Below are positions 25,813-34,409 of a DNA stretch of 64,000 bases, in pieces. Each line of letters opens with the position of its first letter. The stretch's first letter is position 1. Origin of the DNA: Bradyrhizobium jicamae (GTDB lineage: Bacteria > Pseudomonadota > Alphaproteobacteria > Rhizobiales > Xanthobacteraceae); NCBI RefSeq assembly GCF_001440395.1, contig NZ_LLXZ01000152.1:62423-126422 (forward strand), in the 5' to 3' direction. The notes beneath the pieces were generated by a model. That model was not told the DNA's origin. It did not search any database and saw only the letters and a program-made list of their open reading frames with translations. A program made the translations under genes and the position numbers.

Positions 25813-26137
25813 TATAGCTGCATGGGCAGGAAGGCGTGGGCGTCCATTCGTCCCATCCTTCTGAAGCGCATGTCGAAGCAGATGACCTGGAGGTCATTTC
25901 GCACAGCATGATCCGGAAAAACCTGCCCCGCATTTGTTGCGGGGTGGGATACCGGTCTTCCCTCGCGAGAGTCGCGATTGGGCGGTGATCACGCCTGGGA
26001 CAGCAACCAGAGCGCGATGACGATCCTGAGCCCGTCGCGCTCTTGGTGCGACATAGCGGCTGTTGCCGGCGGCTGTCTCGAAAGCAGGGCGGTGCCAGGG
26101 AAGTATTCTGACCGTGTTATAGTCGCGACTGATGCGA
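25813..26137. other. 325-base convergent intergenic region with a GC-rich hairpin
   Basis: No gene is seen. The region contains CCCCGCA-TTTGT-TGCGGGG (25926-25944), a 7-bp perfect stem placed between two converging genes. A preceding segment GCATGATCCGGAAAA is typical of dispersed palindromic elements in Bradyrhizobium relatives. The hairpin may serve as a bidirectional transcription stop. Confidence 0.5.
25926..25944. terminator. GC-rich hairpin between convergent genes
   Basis: A perfect 7-bp stem (CCCCGCA/TGCGGGG) has a 5-base loop. It lies 114 bases after the small exported protein gene and is preceded by a short A-run (GGAAAAACC), which would read as U-rich on the opposite strand. It therefore fits best as a terminator for the leftward caspase-like gene. 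Confidence 0.45.
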
Positions 26138-27769
26138 CTATTTCGCCTGTCGCGATTTGATTTCCTGACAGCGGGCCGCGCGCAGTCCTGTCAAGGCGTC
26201 GCGCTGCAGCAGTATCGGGCAGGCATTGCCAAGGTAATAGCTGTCGCCGTTCTCGCGCGCGACTTGCGCCACGACGGCGGTGCTGAGTGTGTTCCAGCAG
26301 GCTTCCGTGAGCGCTCCCGCCGCCTTGGCCTCGTCCCAGTCGGGAGGCCGGCCGAGCGCGGCAATGACGGCGACCGCCAGATCCGGATCCGCACAGACCG
26401 CCGCGTTCGCTTCGGCCGGTGCCTCGATCGCGATGGCGAAAAACGGTGCGGCGGCGGAGCGGTTGAGCTTGCGTCCGACGAGACGGGCAGCGTCGCGCGC
26501 GAGATCGACGCGCACTGTGCCGGCGTTCTTGGGCGTTGTGCGCACGAAGCTCTCCAGTTGCCGGCGGCAATCGACGGCGTAGGCCTGCTCTAGGCAGTCG
26601 CCAAACGCGGACAGGCCAATCGACGTGCGCAGGACCAGGAATTTCGGATTGTCGTTCAGGACCGGAAAGCTCGTGGCATAGTGCTCTAGCGCCGCAAGGC
26701 GGCCGGCAAACGGATGTGCCGACGTTGCAAGCGGAGTCAATTCACCGATCGCGGCTTGTTCGGCCAACGACGCCCAGTGTGCGTCGCGCGCCGTCGGCCT
26801 CACCTTTGTCAGGTGGTCGCGGAGCTCGCTCCAGCTCTTCGCGGCCGCCAGCGCGTCGAGCTCGGCGATCGCAGGATCGATCGGGGGAGCCGGCACGGCC
26901 TCGGCTGCGCGCTTGTCGACGTCGGAGAGCAGAGCCGCGGTTTGTGGTGTCGGCCGGTCGGCTGGCGTGGGCTGTCCGCTTGAGTTGAGCACGATCTCGC
27001 CGACGACCTGGTCGTAATAGGCCGGCGTCTGGTCACGACCGACGCTCGCCGCCAGCTGCCGGACCTCGACTTGCAGGCGCTTGGCAATCTGCACCAGCGT
27101 CAGGTCCTTCTCCGCCAGCCGGAGTATGAGGTTTCGCGTGAACACGGAGTTAGAGGCGCGCTCGGTGCTGGACAGCCGGTCGAGCGCGGTTTGCTTGGCG
27201 CCAGCCGAGAACATGATGAACACGCCTTCGGCAGGCGTCATCGCTGCGAGACCGCCGCTGCCCTTGAGCCCGCGCCCGCCCGGTCGCTCGAACGGATTGT
27301 TACGGCAAGCGTCGAGCACGAGCACCACAGTGCGGGCGCCGCGCGACTGCAGCCGGTCGATGATCCGGCCGGCTGGAATTGCGGAATCGCGGACCAACTC
27401 TTCCTGTCCCTCGCGGACCTCCGGGAGGTCCGTCGGCAGCAGGTAGTTCTGGCCCTGGATCTCGAAACCGTGTCCAGCGAAGAAGAACAGGGCGGTGTCG
27501 CCAGGCTCGACCGCCTTGTCGAAGGCGAGCATGGCCTCGCTCATGGCGCGGCGCGACTGGTTCTCTACGGAAATCACCGAGAAGCCGAGCTTGCGCAGTA
27601 CGGTGCCGACCGCACGCGCGTCGTTGACGGCGGTCTGCAGCCGCGGAATGTTCTCATAGGCGTTGTTGCCGACCAGCAGGGCAACGCGCTTCTCCGCGCG
27701 TGCGGGGGCGGCGAAACTTATCGCGACGCTCAGCGCGAGGATCGCAAGGCACAAGTGTTTTCTCGACAT
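26138..27769 (-). CDS. Exported caspase family protease (peptidase C14-like)
   Basis: This is a 543-residue protein with a Sec signal peptide (LCLAILALSVAISFAAPARA, residues 6-25). A caspase/metacaspase p20-like domain follows: KRVALLVGNNAYENIPRL at its start, catalytic His100 in FFFAGHGFEIQG and catalytic Cys155 in VLVLDACRNNPF. Both catalytic residues are present. A C-terminal region of about 280 residues (from about 260) is Ala-rich and helical and contains several cysteines. The frame extends upstream to 28030, but the ATG at 27769 directly precedes the signal peptide. Such proteins occur repeatedly in Bradyrhizobium genomes; the substrate and role, periplasmic processing or a death-like response, are unknown. 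Confidence 0.88.
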   Translation of the reverse strand: MSRKHLCLAILALSVAISFAAPARAEKRVALLVGNNAYENIPRLQTAVNDARAVGTVLRKLGFSVISVENQSRRAMSEAMLAFDKAVEPGDTALFFFAGHGFEIQGQNYLLPTDLPEVREGQEELVRDSAIPAGRIIDRLQSRGARTVVLVLDACRNNPFERPGGRGLKGSGGLAAMTPAEGVFIMFSAGAKQTALDRLSSTERASNSVFTRNLILRLAEKDLTLVQIAKRLQVEVRQLAASVGRDQTPAYYDQVVGEIVLNSSGQPTPADRPTPQTAALLSDVDKRAAEAVPAPPIDPAIAELDALAAAKSWSELRDHLTKVRPTARDAHWASLAEQAAIGELTPLATSAHPFAGRLAALEHYATSFPVLNDNPKFLVLRTSIGLSAFGDCLEQAYAVDCRRQLESFVRTTPKNAGTVRVDLARDAARLVGRKLNRSAAAPFFAIAIEAPAEANAAVCADPDLAVAVIAALGRPPDWDEAKAAGALTEACWNTLSTAVVAQVARENGDSYYLGNACPILLQRDALTGLRAARCQEIKSRQAK

Positions 27770-28225
27770 GAATGCTTTCGTCGATGCTATGGCGGGCTGA
27801 TGGAGCGGCTGTCTCCGCCGGCTGGTCAAACCGTTCGGCGCTTGAGCGCCATTATTCGCCAACTCATTGTTGGCGGGCTCTGTGGCGGGATGATGGGCAT
27901 GCTGTGCCGGCTGCAAGCGACGATGGGCAGGTCGGCTCCGCAGGACAAAGCAGGACAAAAGCATCGGTTGAGCGTTATGCCGGTGAAAAGGAGAGCATTG
28001 CTCCTGATCCGATTTCGGTTCGTTCGTCACGGAATTTCGTTATGTTTGCGTTTGAAATGAGTTTTAAGCAACCGCCAGAGCGCGATGAGTTCGAGATGAA
28101 TCGTCATCGCGCTCTTGCCTGTTCTTTGAGCATGATCTCCGCGCAAACGCGGTCCGCGTCTGCTGCGAAGGAAGTCCGGTGTCTACCCTGCGACAACGTG
28201 CGGGGCGGGCTTTCCGGATCGCGCT
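27770..28225. other. 456-base intergenic region with dispersed palindromic element
   Basis: It holds the promoter of the leftward caspase-like gene and the end of the membrane protein gene at 28226. The only clear structure is the palindrome at 28077-28115 and its flank, GAGCATGATCTCCG. No coding potential was recognised. Confidence 0.5.
28077..28115. repeat. Bradyrhizobium-type intergenic palindrome
   Basis: AGAGCGCGATGA (28077-28088) and TCATCGCGCTCT (28104-28115) form a perfect 12-bp inverted repeat with a 15-base loop. They are followed by GAGCATGATCTCCG. Elements of this shape recur in intergenic regions of Bradyrhizobium and Rhodopseudomonas genomes, from general knowledge of those genomes. 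The likely effect is on mRNA stability or nucleoid structure. Confidence 0.65.
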
Positions 28226-28660
28226 CTAGACGATACGATAGAGAAACGTTGCAACGATCGTCCATAGGCCGAGGACGATCGCGGCATAGCCGAGCATGGT
28301 CTGATAGGGCACAATCATGGCGCGAATCTGCTCGCCGCGCTGGGCCGCCTCAGCGCTGTGGTTGAGAACGTACTTCGTCAGCAAGGCATAGCCGAGTAGC
28401 AGGCCGAGCGAGGCAATTAGCAGCCCGGTCGCGAGGTAGGTCACCCACCAGACCGGCACGTAGCTGAACCAGTTCAGGTTGATGATGGCGTTGATGATGA
28501 TCCAGGCACCCCACAGGCAGGTTATAAATCCGAACCATCCCTGGTAAGGCACCATCCGTTCGATATACGCCTGCGCGTCCGGACGCCTCGCGACGATGCT
28601 CGAAGCGGCCGCCAGGGCGCCGAGCGCAAGCAGAACCAGCCCAGTAATCAGACCCGACAT
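28226..28660 (-). CDS. Conserved four-helix membrane protein, function unknown
   Basis: This is a 144-residue protein with four predicted membrane segments: near residues 3-22, 43-63 (WFGFITCLWGAWIIINAIIN), 70-94 and 121-143. The ATG at 28660 follows GAGAGGA at good spacing, whereas the upstream extension to 28834 is non-hydrophobic and unlikely. Two similar halves, each starting with a VPYQGW or VPYQTM segment before a helix pair, suggest an internal duplication. I do not recognise the family. Confidence 0.75.
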   Translation of the reverse strand: MSGLITGLVLLALGALAAASSIVARRPDAQAYIERMVPYQGWFGFITCLWGAWIIINAIINLNWFSYVPVWWVTYLATGLLIASLGLLLGYALLTKYVLNHSAEAAQRGEQIRAMIVPYQTMLGYAAIVLGLWTIVATFLYRIV

Positions 28661-28820
28661 TGGATTCCTCTCTTTCTTGACAGATAGCGCACCATATTGC
28701 GGTGATATCTCCAGACGGCCTGCGGCCGTCGCCACCACATCACGATAGAGAGACGGACCGGCGAGGATTTTTCTCCGCGCCGGCTGCCGTAAATTCGCGT
28801 CCCCGGGCAAAAAGATTCCG

Positions 28821-29546
28821 CTACAGGAGATCACCGATCGCAGATTTGAGGCGCGCCGAGGACGGCCGGCCTGTAACCGCCTCCTTCGCTTTGACCTCGA
28901 CGATCAGAGCGTCGCCGGCCAGCTTGACGTCAACCTGGTCGGCGTCGCGGATGACGACGCGCCGCAATTTCGCCGCGATGATCTCGCGTGCGATCGGTGA
29001 GGTGAGCATCTCCTCCAGCGTGCTTCCGGTGACCGCGATTGCGTCCGCCATGGCGGACCATGCGGCGGAGTCATCGGAAAGGCGTGGCGCGTCGAGCGAG
29101 ATCGCGAGCTCCGGGGCGCCTGCGCTCCGGAGCCTGCGCCCGAGGGACTCGGCCCCGGTCTCGGCTTGCTCTTTCGTTGCCTTCTTGACGACGAGCGGCT
29201 CGGCTTCCTGGTCGCGATACGCGTCAGCCGAACCGCCCGACAATTTGTCGCCGAATACGAGGATGCGGCCCGTTTCATAGATCCGGAGAACCGAGACGCC
29301 GTCGTCGCGCTTGAGCGTGATCGAATTGTAGGGAGCCTGCTCGGCGGTCAGGGCCAGGATTTCGTCGGAGCCGTCGAAGCGCAGCTTGATCGGCGTTCCC
29401 AGGCGATCGATCACAAAACCCATCAAGCCGCTACCGGTGCTGTAATGGCCGATGCGAAGCCGCGGGCCGTTCTCCGCGGCGAGGGCGCCATGGCTGATGA
29501 TCAGGGTGAGGGCGGCGCCGACGATCATTTGAAAACGTCCGGACAT
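28821..29546 (-). CDS. Exported protein of unknown function
   Basis: This is a 241-residue protein with a Sec signal peptide (MIVGAALTLIISHGALAA, cleavage near residue 24). The mature protein begins ENGPRLRIGHYSTGSGLMGF and has a beta-rich first half followed by a helical, charged second half (KKATKEQAETGAESLGRRLR). GAGGTC lies 7 bases before the ATG at 29546; the longer frame to 29675 lacks a plausible start signal. It precedes the four-helix membrane protein gene on the same strand with a 160-base gap. No enzymatic motif is recognised. Confidence 0.7.
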   Translation of the reverse strand: MSGRFQMIVGAALTLIISHGALAAENGPRLRIGHYSTGSGLMGFVIDRLGTPIKLRFDGSDEILALTAEQAPYNSITLKRDDGVSVLRIYETGRILVFGDKLSGGSADAYRDQEAEPLVVKKATKEQAETGAESLGRRLRSAGAPELAISLDAPRLSDDSAAWSAMADAIAVTGSTLEEMLTSPIAREIIAAKLRRVVIRDADQVDVKLAGDALIVEVKAKEAVTGRPSSARLKSAIGDLL

Positions 29547-29814
29547 GGTAGACCTCACGGCATCACGACAATCCGCGGGATGCGGCACTGCTGATGAGCG
29601 CAGGGAGAAGTGAGAAGTAAATACGGAGTTTTTGCGGCCGGCACGCATGTTGAATGCGGCGCATTCATTGTTCAAAGTGTTTCAATCAAGATAGGTGCTG
29701 CGATGGCGCTGCGAAAATCGCAGCCGCTGTCCGTCTATCCCTGGGTCGGTCGCAATGCCGGATGCCGTGCCCGCACGGATGCGTGCATGAACATCTAATT
29801 CGGAGTTGTCTGCT

Positions 29815-30252
29815 ATGGCTATGAATATCCACGTCGGTCTCGCCCTCGTCGGACTCTCGATCCTCTCCTCGATCGCTTTCGCGCAATCGCTGAAGGACAA
29901 AGAGTACTTCGCGGACCAGGAGAAATATCTCGCGGGAGAGGTCGCCACCACCAATGAGCGGTGCGGCAACAGTCTCACAGCGAAGTTCGACTGGTTGAAG
30001 CCGCCGGCGCCGGAGGAGCGAAAGATCTATAGCGCCTACGGTTACTGCGGCGCAGCTCTCGAGGCCATGCGGCGCGTGTGTGATTCCCAAGCCGGCAAGG
30101 AAGCCGTCAAACAGAAGATCAAGAGCCTGACTTGCAGTTTTGGACCGCAGCGCACGGTCGTGCTCAAGGATGGCTCGATCGACTACGAGGTCAATTTCAA
30201 TTCGAGCAACGATGCCGACTACGTGTTCGAGTATTTGCAGAATAATTTGTGA
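29815..30252 (+). CDS. Small exported cysteine-containing protein, function unknown
   Basis: This is a 145-residue protein with a Sec signal peptide (VGLALVGLSILSSIAFA, cleavage near residue 23). The mature part is about 120 residues with four cysteines (NERCGN, YGYCGA, RRVCDS, LTCSFG), probably two disulfides. The ATG at 29815 is preceded by CGGAG. It resembles in size and style the exported protein at 25456, but no direct homology is claimed. The family is not recognised. Confidence 0.72.
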   Translation: MAMNIHVGLALVGLSILSSIAFAQSLKDKEYFADQEKYLAGEVATTNERCGNSLTAKFDWLKPPAPEERKIYSAYGYCGAALEAMRRVCDSQAGKEAVKQKIKSLTCSFGPQRTVVLKDGSIDYEVNFNSSNDADYVFEYLQNNL

Positions 30253-30581
30253 GCGCCATGGAGTGGTGAGGGCCGCCTGACGAGCGCACAACACTGACCA
30301 AATGGAAGCTTCAAATCACAGGCGCGTGGTGACGCGGCTGCGGTGCGGATGCGCAGCCGGCTCTGATCGCGCCGCTTCCTTCGCGTCACGGCGGATAAGG
30401 CCGTCGGTTTTACGTACGGCGGCGAAACAATACCTGTCCTAGCCCCGGCTTGACCGCTGGCATGGAGATCAAGCCGCACGTTCCAGGCAAGCCGCGACGC
30501 CGCAAAACGCAGCAGACGGCTTGACGATGCTGGTTGGTCATCCTATTGGTCTTACCAAGGTAAGGTCAGTAGGGCCCGGGG
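30253..30581. other. 329-base intergenic region upstream of the GntR operon
   Basis: No gene is seen. The only clear element is the operator-like palindrome at 30546-30558, close to the GntR start. The promoter of the uptake operon must lie here. Confidence 0.5.
30546..30558. promoter_or_regulatory. FadR-type GntR operator, TTGGT-CTT-ACCAA
   Basis: The perfect inverted repeat TTGGT-CTT-ACCAA contains TGGTCTTACCA, which satisfies the known FadR-subfamily consensus TNGTNNNACNA. It lies 23 bases before the start of the GntR/FCD regulator gene at 30582. This is the classic position for autoregulation and for control of the whole operon. Confidence 0.75.
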
Positions 30582-31322
30582 ATGGAAATCAAGCGAACAG
30601 CCGAGGGCGAAAAGGGCTTCGAGAAGGTTTTCGCCTTTCTGCGCGAGCGTCTGATCGCGGGGTCGCTTAGGCCCGGTGACCGCTTGATCGCCGAGCGTGA
30701 ACTCGCAAGCCAACTTGGCGTCAGCCGACCCATCGTCCGCGAAGCCCTGCGGGCGCTCACCATGCTTGGCATCGTGGAAATCCGCGATCGCATCGGCACT
30801 GTGGTTACGCGTCCGGACATTTCCGTCCTCAACGACTTCTTCACCTTCGCGCTCGCCCAGCAGGCCGGCATGGTGGATGACGTGATGCAGGCCCGCATCG
30901 CGATCGAATGCCAGGCCATTCGGCTTGCCTGCGAGCGCGCCACCATTACCGATTTCGAGCGGCTGCAGCGCGAGCTGGCGCGCATCGCGGAAACGATTGA
31001 TGAGGCGGATGCCGGAGGGATTGCGGACTTCGAATTCCATCGCGCGATCGTGCTGGCATCCCGGTCTGAGACGTTGGTCGTGCTGCACAATTCAATGGCC
31101 GGCCTGCTTACGCAGGCCCATCGCACACGCCGCGAACTGGTTCAGGCCTTCCCCTCGATGAAGACCTATTTGATCGACGATCACAGACGCATCTTTGAGG
31201 CCGTGGTCGCGCGGGATCCTGAGCGCGCGGACGCGACCCTGCGAAAGCATTTTGAGATCGGAGATGAATACAGAAGGCGCGCCGTCGTCGGCGAGAAAGA
31301 GAGCCGCAAAGTATCGCGCTGA
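30582..31322 (+). CDS. GntR family transcriptional regulator, FadR/FCD subfamily
   Basis: This is a 246-residue regulator. The N-terminal winged helix contains LRERLIAGSLRPGDRLIAER and LGVSRPIVREALRALTMLGI (about residues 18-62). The C-terminal helical FCD domain, with AFxEFHRAI-like DFEFHRAIVLAS near residue 148, binds a carboxylate ligand through metal-binding Asp/His residues. A matching operator lies just upstream. It heads an operon with a hydroxyacid dehydrogenase, a polar amino-acid-type ABC importer and an RpiB-like isomerase, so it probably represses them until an organic-acid substrate or intermediate is present. Confidence 0.9.
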   Translation: MEIKRTAEGEKGFEKVFAFLRERLIAGSLRPGDRLIAERELASQLGVSRPIVREALRALTMLGIVEIRDRIGTVVTRPDISVLNDFFTFALAQQAGMVDDVMQARIAIECQAIRLACERATITDFERLQRELARIAETIDEADAGGIADFEFHRAIVLASRSETLVVLHNSMAGLLTQAHRTRRELVQAFPSMKTYLIDDHRRIFEAVVARDPERADATLRKHFEIGDEYRRRAVVGEKESRKVSR

Positions 31323-31360
31323 ACGCAAGTAGACCAAACAACAATAAGACGAGCAGAAAA

Positions 31361-32260
31361 ATGGGACGGGACGGCAAGGGGAGCGTATGCTTCATCGGCA
31401 TCGGTACGATGGGCCGGGAGATGGTGCGCAACCTGCTGCAAGCAGGGCATGCGGTCAGTGTCTTTGATATCAGTGAGGCCGCGGTCGCGGATGTCGTGAA
31501 AGCGGGCGCCCTTGGCGCGCAAAATCCGGCCGACGCTGCACGAAACGCTGACATCGCCATCACCATGCTGCCCGACACGCCGCATGTCGAGGCGGTGATC
31601 TATGGCGAGCAGGGGCTCCTGAAGTCGCCGCCTGCCGGCAGGCTGATCGTGGACATGAGCACGATCTCGCCGGTCGTGGTCCGCCGCATCCATGCGGATT
31701 TACGGAGAATCGGCGTGAGCTTCATCGATGCGCCCGTTTCGGGCGGACCGCTCGGTGCGAAGAACGCGGCCCTCTCGATCATGGCCGGCGGCGAGCCCGA
31801 GGCTTTTGCCAAGGCCGAGCCATTCTTCCAGGCGATGGGCACTACGATCACGCATGTAGGCGCCAGCGGTGCCGGGCAAACGGTCAAGCTCTGCAATCAG
31901 CTCATCTGCGGCATCAACATTCAGGCGATTTGCGAAGCGCTCGCACTGGGGCGGGCTTCCGGCGTTGATCTCGAACTGCTCCGCCGCGTGCTGCTGGGCG
32001 GCTCGGCCGCATCCTGGATGCTGGACAAGCTCGGCCCGGCCATGATCGCGGGCGATGCTGCCGCCGGCTTTCGCATCGACCTGATGCTCAAGGATCTCCG
32101 GCTCGTGCAGGAACATGCCCAGGCTCTGAATGTGCCGTTGCCGGGAACCGCGCTCGTCACCAGCCAGTATGTCGATGCGCGTGCGCACGGGGAAGGCGCG
32201 AACGGCAATCAGGCGTTGTTCCGGGTCTACGATCGCATAACCAACCAAGTCACCGACTGA
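31361..32260 (+). CDS. NAD(P)-dependent oxidoreductase, 3-hydroxyisobutyrate dehydrogenase family
   Basis: This is a 299-residue dehydrogenase with the dinucleotide motif FIGIGTMG (residues 11-18), substrate motif DAPVSGG (123-129) and catalytic Lys176 in QTVKLCNQL. It is related to, but clearly distinct from, the enzyme at 1306-2199. It begins 38 bases after the GntR gene and 10 bases before the first permease, so it is part of the transport operon and probably oxidises or reduces the imported compound. Candidate reactions in the family include tartronate-semialdehyde reductase, L-threonate dehydrogenase and 3-hydroxyisobutyrate dehydrogenase; sequence alone does not decide. Confidence 0.87.
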   Translation: MGRDGKGSVCFIGIGTMGREMVRNLLQAGHAVSVFDISEAAVADVVKAGALGAQNPADAARNADIAITMLPDTPHVEAVIYGEQGLLKSPPAGRLIVDMSTISPVVVRRIHADLRRIGVSFIDAPVSGGPLGAKNAALSIMAGGEPEAFAKAEPFFQAMGTTITHVGASGAGQTVKLCNQLICGINIQAICEALALGRASGVDLELLRRVLLGGSAASWMLDKLGPAMIAGDAAAGFRIDLMLKDLRLVQEHAQALNVPLPGTALVTSQYVDARAHGEGANGNQALFRVYDRITNQVTD

Positions 32261-32270
32261 TCCTTTCTCG

Positions 32271-32954
32271 ATGGGCATCGAACTCGATTTTCCCGCAGTG
32301 CTGGAGCGATGGCCGAGTTTTCTCGATGGCGCCATCCTCACGCTGGAGCTCGCGTTCTTCGCAACCGTGCTGGGCGCCGCTCTCGGCACGCTCGCGGCCG
32401 TCGGTCGCCGCTCACATAGCTCACTGATCGCGCGCGCCTGTAAAGTCTATGTCGAAGCGATCCGCAACACGCCGTTGCTGGTCCAGATCTTCCTGGTCTA
32501 TTTCGGCCTCGCCAGCATCGGCCTGAAATTCTCCGCCTTCACGGTCGCGGTGGCCGCGCTGACAATCAATGTCGGCGCTTACACCGCGGAGATCATGCGT
32601 GCAGGCTTTGACGCTATTCCAGGCGGGCAGCTCGAGGCGGCCGAAGGGCTCGCCCTCTCGCGCCTTCAGATCTACTGGCACATCATCCTGCTGCCGGCCG
32701 TCGAGAGGGTATATCCGGCGCTCACCAGCCAGTTCGTGCTGCTGATGCTCGCCTCGTCAGTCTGCTCGCAGATCTCGGCCGAAGAACTCACGGCCGTCGC
32801 AAACTACATTCAGTCCGACACCTATCGGGCGTTCGAAACCTACATCATCATCGCCGTCCTCTACATCTTTCTGTCGCTTGTCATGCGCGCCGGATTCTGG
32901 GGACTTGGCTTCGTCCTGTTTCCGCGCCGGCGTCGGCTCGGCACGCCTTTGTGA
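32271..32954 (+). CDS. Polar amino acid-type ABC transporter permease
   Basis: This is a 227-residue inner-membrane permease with about five membrane segments. The family loop is present as VEAIRNTPLLVQIFLVYFGL, and the EAA-type motif as GGQLEAAEGLALSRLQIYWH, which contacts the ATPase. It overlaps the second permease gene by 4 bases, so the two are translationally coupled and form a heterodimer. The cargo is set by the binding protein at 34410 and is not known. Confidence 0.92.
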   Translation: MGIELDFPAVLERWPSFLDGAILTLELAFFATVLGAALGTLAAVGRRSHSSLIARACKVYVEAIRNTPLLVQIFLVYFGLASIGLKFSAFTVAVAALTINVGAYTAEIMRAGFDAIPGGQLEAAEGLALSRLQIYWHIILLPAVERVYPALTSQFVLLMLASSVCSQISAEELTAVANYIQSDTYRAFETYIIIAVLYIFLSLVMRAGFWGLGFVLFPRRRRLGTPL

Positions 32955-33631
32955 GGTGCGGATTGGGCGGACATCTCAATATCAATCATCTGCTCTTCCT
33001 CGGCCATGGTGCACTGTGGACGATCGGACTTTCGCTGATCGCGCTCGGCGGCGGAGGTGTCGCAGGCTTCGTGATTGCGCTTGCACGCGTTTCTTCGCTC
33101 AAGTCCGTGCGCCTCCTCAGCGCCATCTATGTGCAGCTCATTCAAGGGACACCGCTGCTCGTCATCCTGTTCCTCGGCTATTTCGGGCTGGCCGCAGTCG
33201 GATTCCAGCTGTCACCGCTCGCCGCCGCTGGAGCTTCGCTCACCCTCTACGTCGCCGCCTATCTCGGCGAGATCTGGCGCGGCTGCATCGAATCCGTGCC
33301 AAAGCCGCAATGGGAAGCGGCGGAAGGTCTGGCGCTGAGCCGGACTCAGCGGATGATGAAGGTGATCCTGCCACAGGCGATCCGCATCGCAACGCCGCCA
33401 ACTGTCGGGTTCATGGTGCAGATCATCAAGAATACCTCGCTCGCCTCGGTCGTCGGCTTTGTCGAGCTGATGCGCTCGGGACAGATTGTCAATAACTCGC
33501 TGTTCGAGCCGTTCGCGATCTACGCGATCATCGCCGTCGTCTACTTCGCCATGTGTTATCCCATTTCGTTGTACAGCCAGCGGCTGGAGCGACGCATGGG
33601 ACGTGGCAAGTTCAACCTCGCTCCGGCCTGA
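32951..33631 (+). CDS. Polar amino acid-type ABC transporter permease (second subunit)
   Basis: This is a 226-residue permease paralogous to the one at 32271. It has the motifs IQGTPLLVILFLGYFGLAAV and PQWEAAEGLALSRTQRMMKV. Its start overlaps the preceding stop and its stop is one base before the ATPase start at 33633, indicating tight coupling. It forms the membrane channel with the first permease. Confidence 0.92.
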   Translation: MRCGLGGHLNINHLLFLGHGALWTIGLSLIALGGGGVAGFVIALARVSSLKSVRLLSAIYVQLIQGTPLLVILFLGYFGLAAVGFQLSPLAAAGASLTLYVAAYLGEIWRGCIESVPKPQWEAAEGLALSRTQRMMKVILPQAIRIATPPTVGFMVQIIKNTSLASVVGFVELMRSGQIVNNSLFEPFAIYAIIAVVYFAMCYPISLYSQRLERRMGRGKFNLAPA

Positions 33632-33632
33632 C

Positions 33633-34388
33633 ATGCAGCAAGACATTCCATCCGCATCGATCGTGTCGCTTCGCGACGTGCAAAAAAGTTTTGGCTCGCT
33701 GAAGGTGCTCGACGGCGTCAGTTTCACTGTCGAACGCGGCGAGGTCCTTGCCATCATTGGCAGGTCCGGTTCCGGCAAGAGCACGGCCTTGCGCTGCATC
33801 GATCGCTTCGAGAGGGTCGATCACGGTGAAATAATTGTCTGCGGGCACAGGGTCGATTCTCCCGACGTCAATCTCCGGGCGTTACGCCAGGATGTCGGCA
33901 TCGTCTTCCAGAGCTACAACCTGTTTCCGCATCTCACCATCGAGCAGAACATCACCCTTGCGCCCTGTTCTGTGAAGCGAATGGCCTTGTCGCAGGCGAA
34001 AGATCTGGCGCGCAAGGTGCTGGCACAGGTTGGGCTGGAAGAGAAGCTTCACGCCTATCCCGAACAGCTTTCAGGCGGCCAGCAGCAACGCGCCGCGATT
34101 GCCCGTTCGCTCGCCATGCAACCGAAGGTCATGCTCTTCGACGAGGTTACTTCGGCGCTCGATCCTGAACTGACGGTCGAGGTGCAGAAGGTAATCGAGC
34201 GGTTGGCGGCCGACGGCATGACGATGGTGATGGTGACCCATGAAATGGGCTTTGCGAAGAGCATCGCAGACCGGATCGTCTTCATGCACCGGGGCAAGGT
34301 TCACGAAACTGGACCTGCCTCGATCCTGACTTCCCCAACGACGCCAGAGCTTGCTCAGTTCGTCGGGACGGCTGACCTGAAATCATAA
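33633..34388 (+). CDS. Amino acid ABC transporter ATP-binding protein (GlnQ-like)
   Basis: This 251-residue ATPase has Walker A GRSGSGKST (residues 43-51), the Q-loop in GIVFQSYNLFPHLT, the ABC signature LSGGQQQRAAIARSLA, Walker B MLFDEVTSAL and the H-loop in MVMVTHEMGFAKSIADRI. The true start is the ATG at 33633, directly after the permease stop; the frame extends earlier, but only as a shadow of the permease. It energises import by the two upstream permeases. Confidence 0.93.
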   Translation: MQQDIPSASIVSLRDVQKSFGSLKVLDGVSFTVERGEVLAIIGRSGSGKSTALRCIDRFERVDHGEIIVCGHRVDSPDVNLRALRQDVGIVFQSYNLFPHLTIEQNITLAPCSVKRMALSQAKDLARKVLAQVGLEEKLHAYPEQLSGGQQQRAAIARSLAMQPKVMLFDEVTSALDPELTVEVQKVIERLAADGMTMVMVTHEMGFAKSIADRIVFMHRGKVHETGPASILTSPTTPELAQFVGTADLKS

Positions 34389-34409
34389 AACAAGAGAGGA
34401 GAACCAAGG

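Noticed and set aside
29610..29798. 62-codon plus-strand frame between two exported-protein genes
   Set aside because: No start signal, no hydrophobic signal segment and no recognisable motif.
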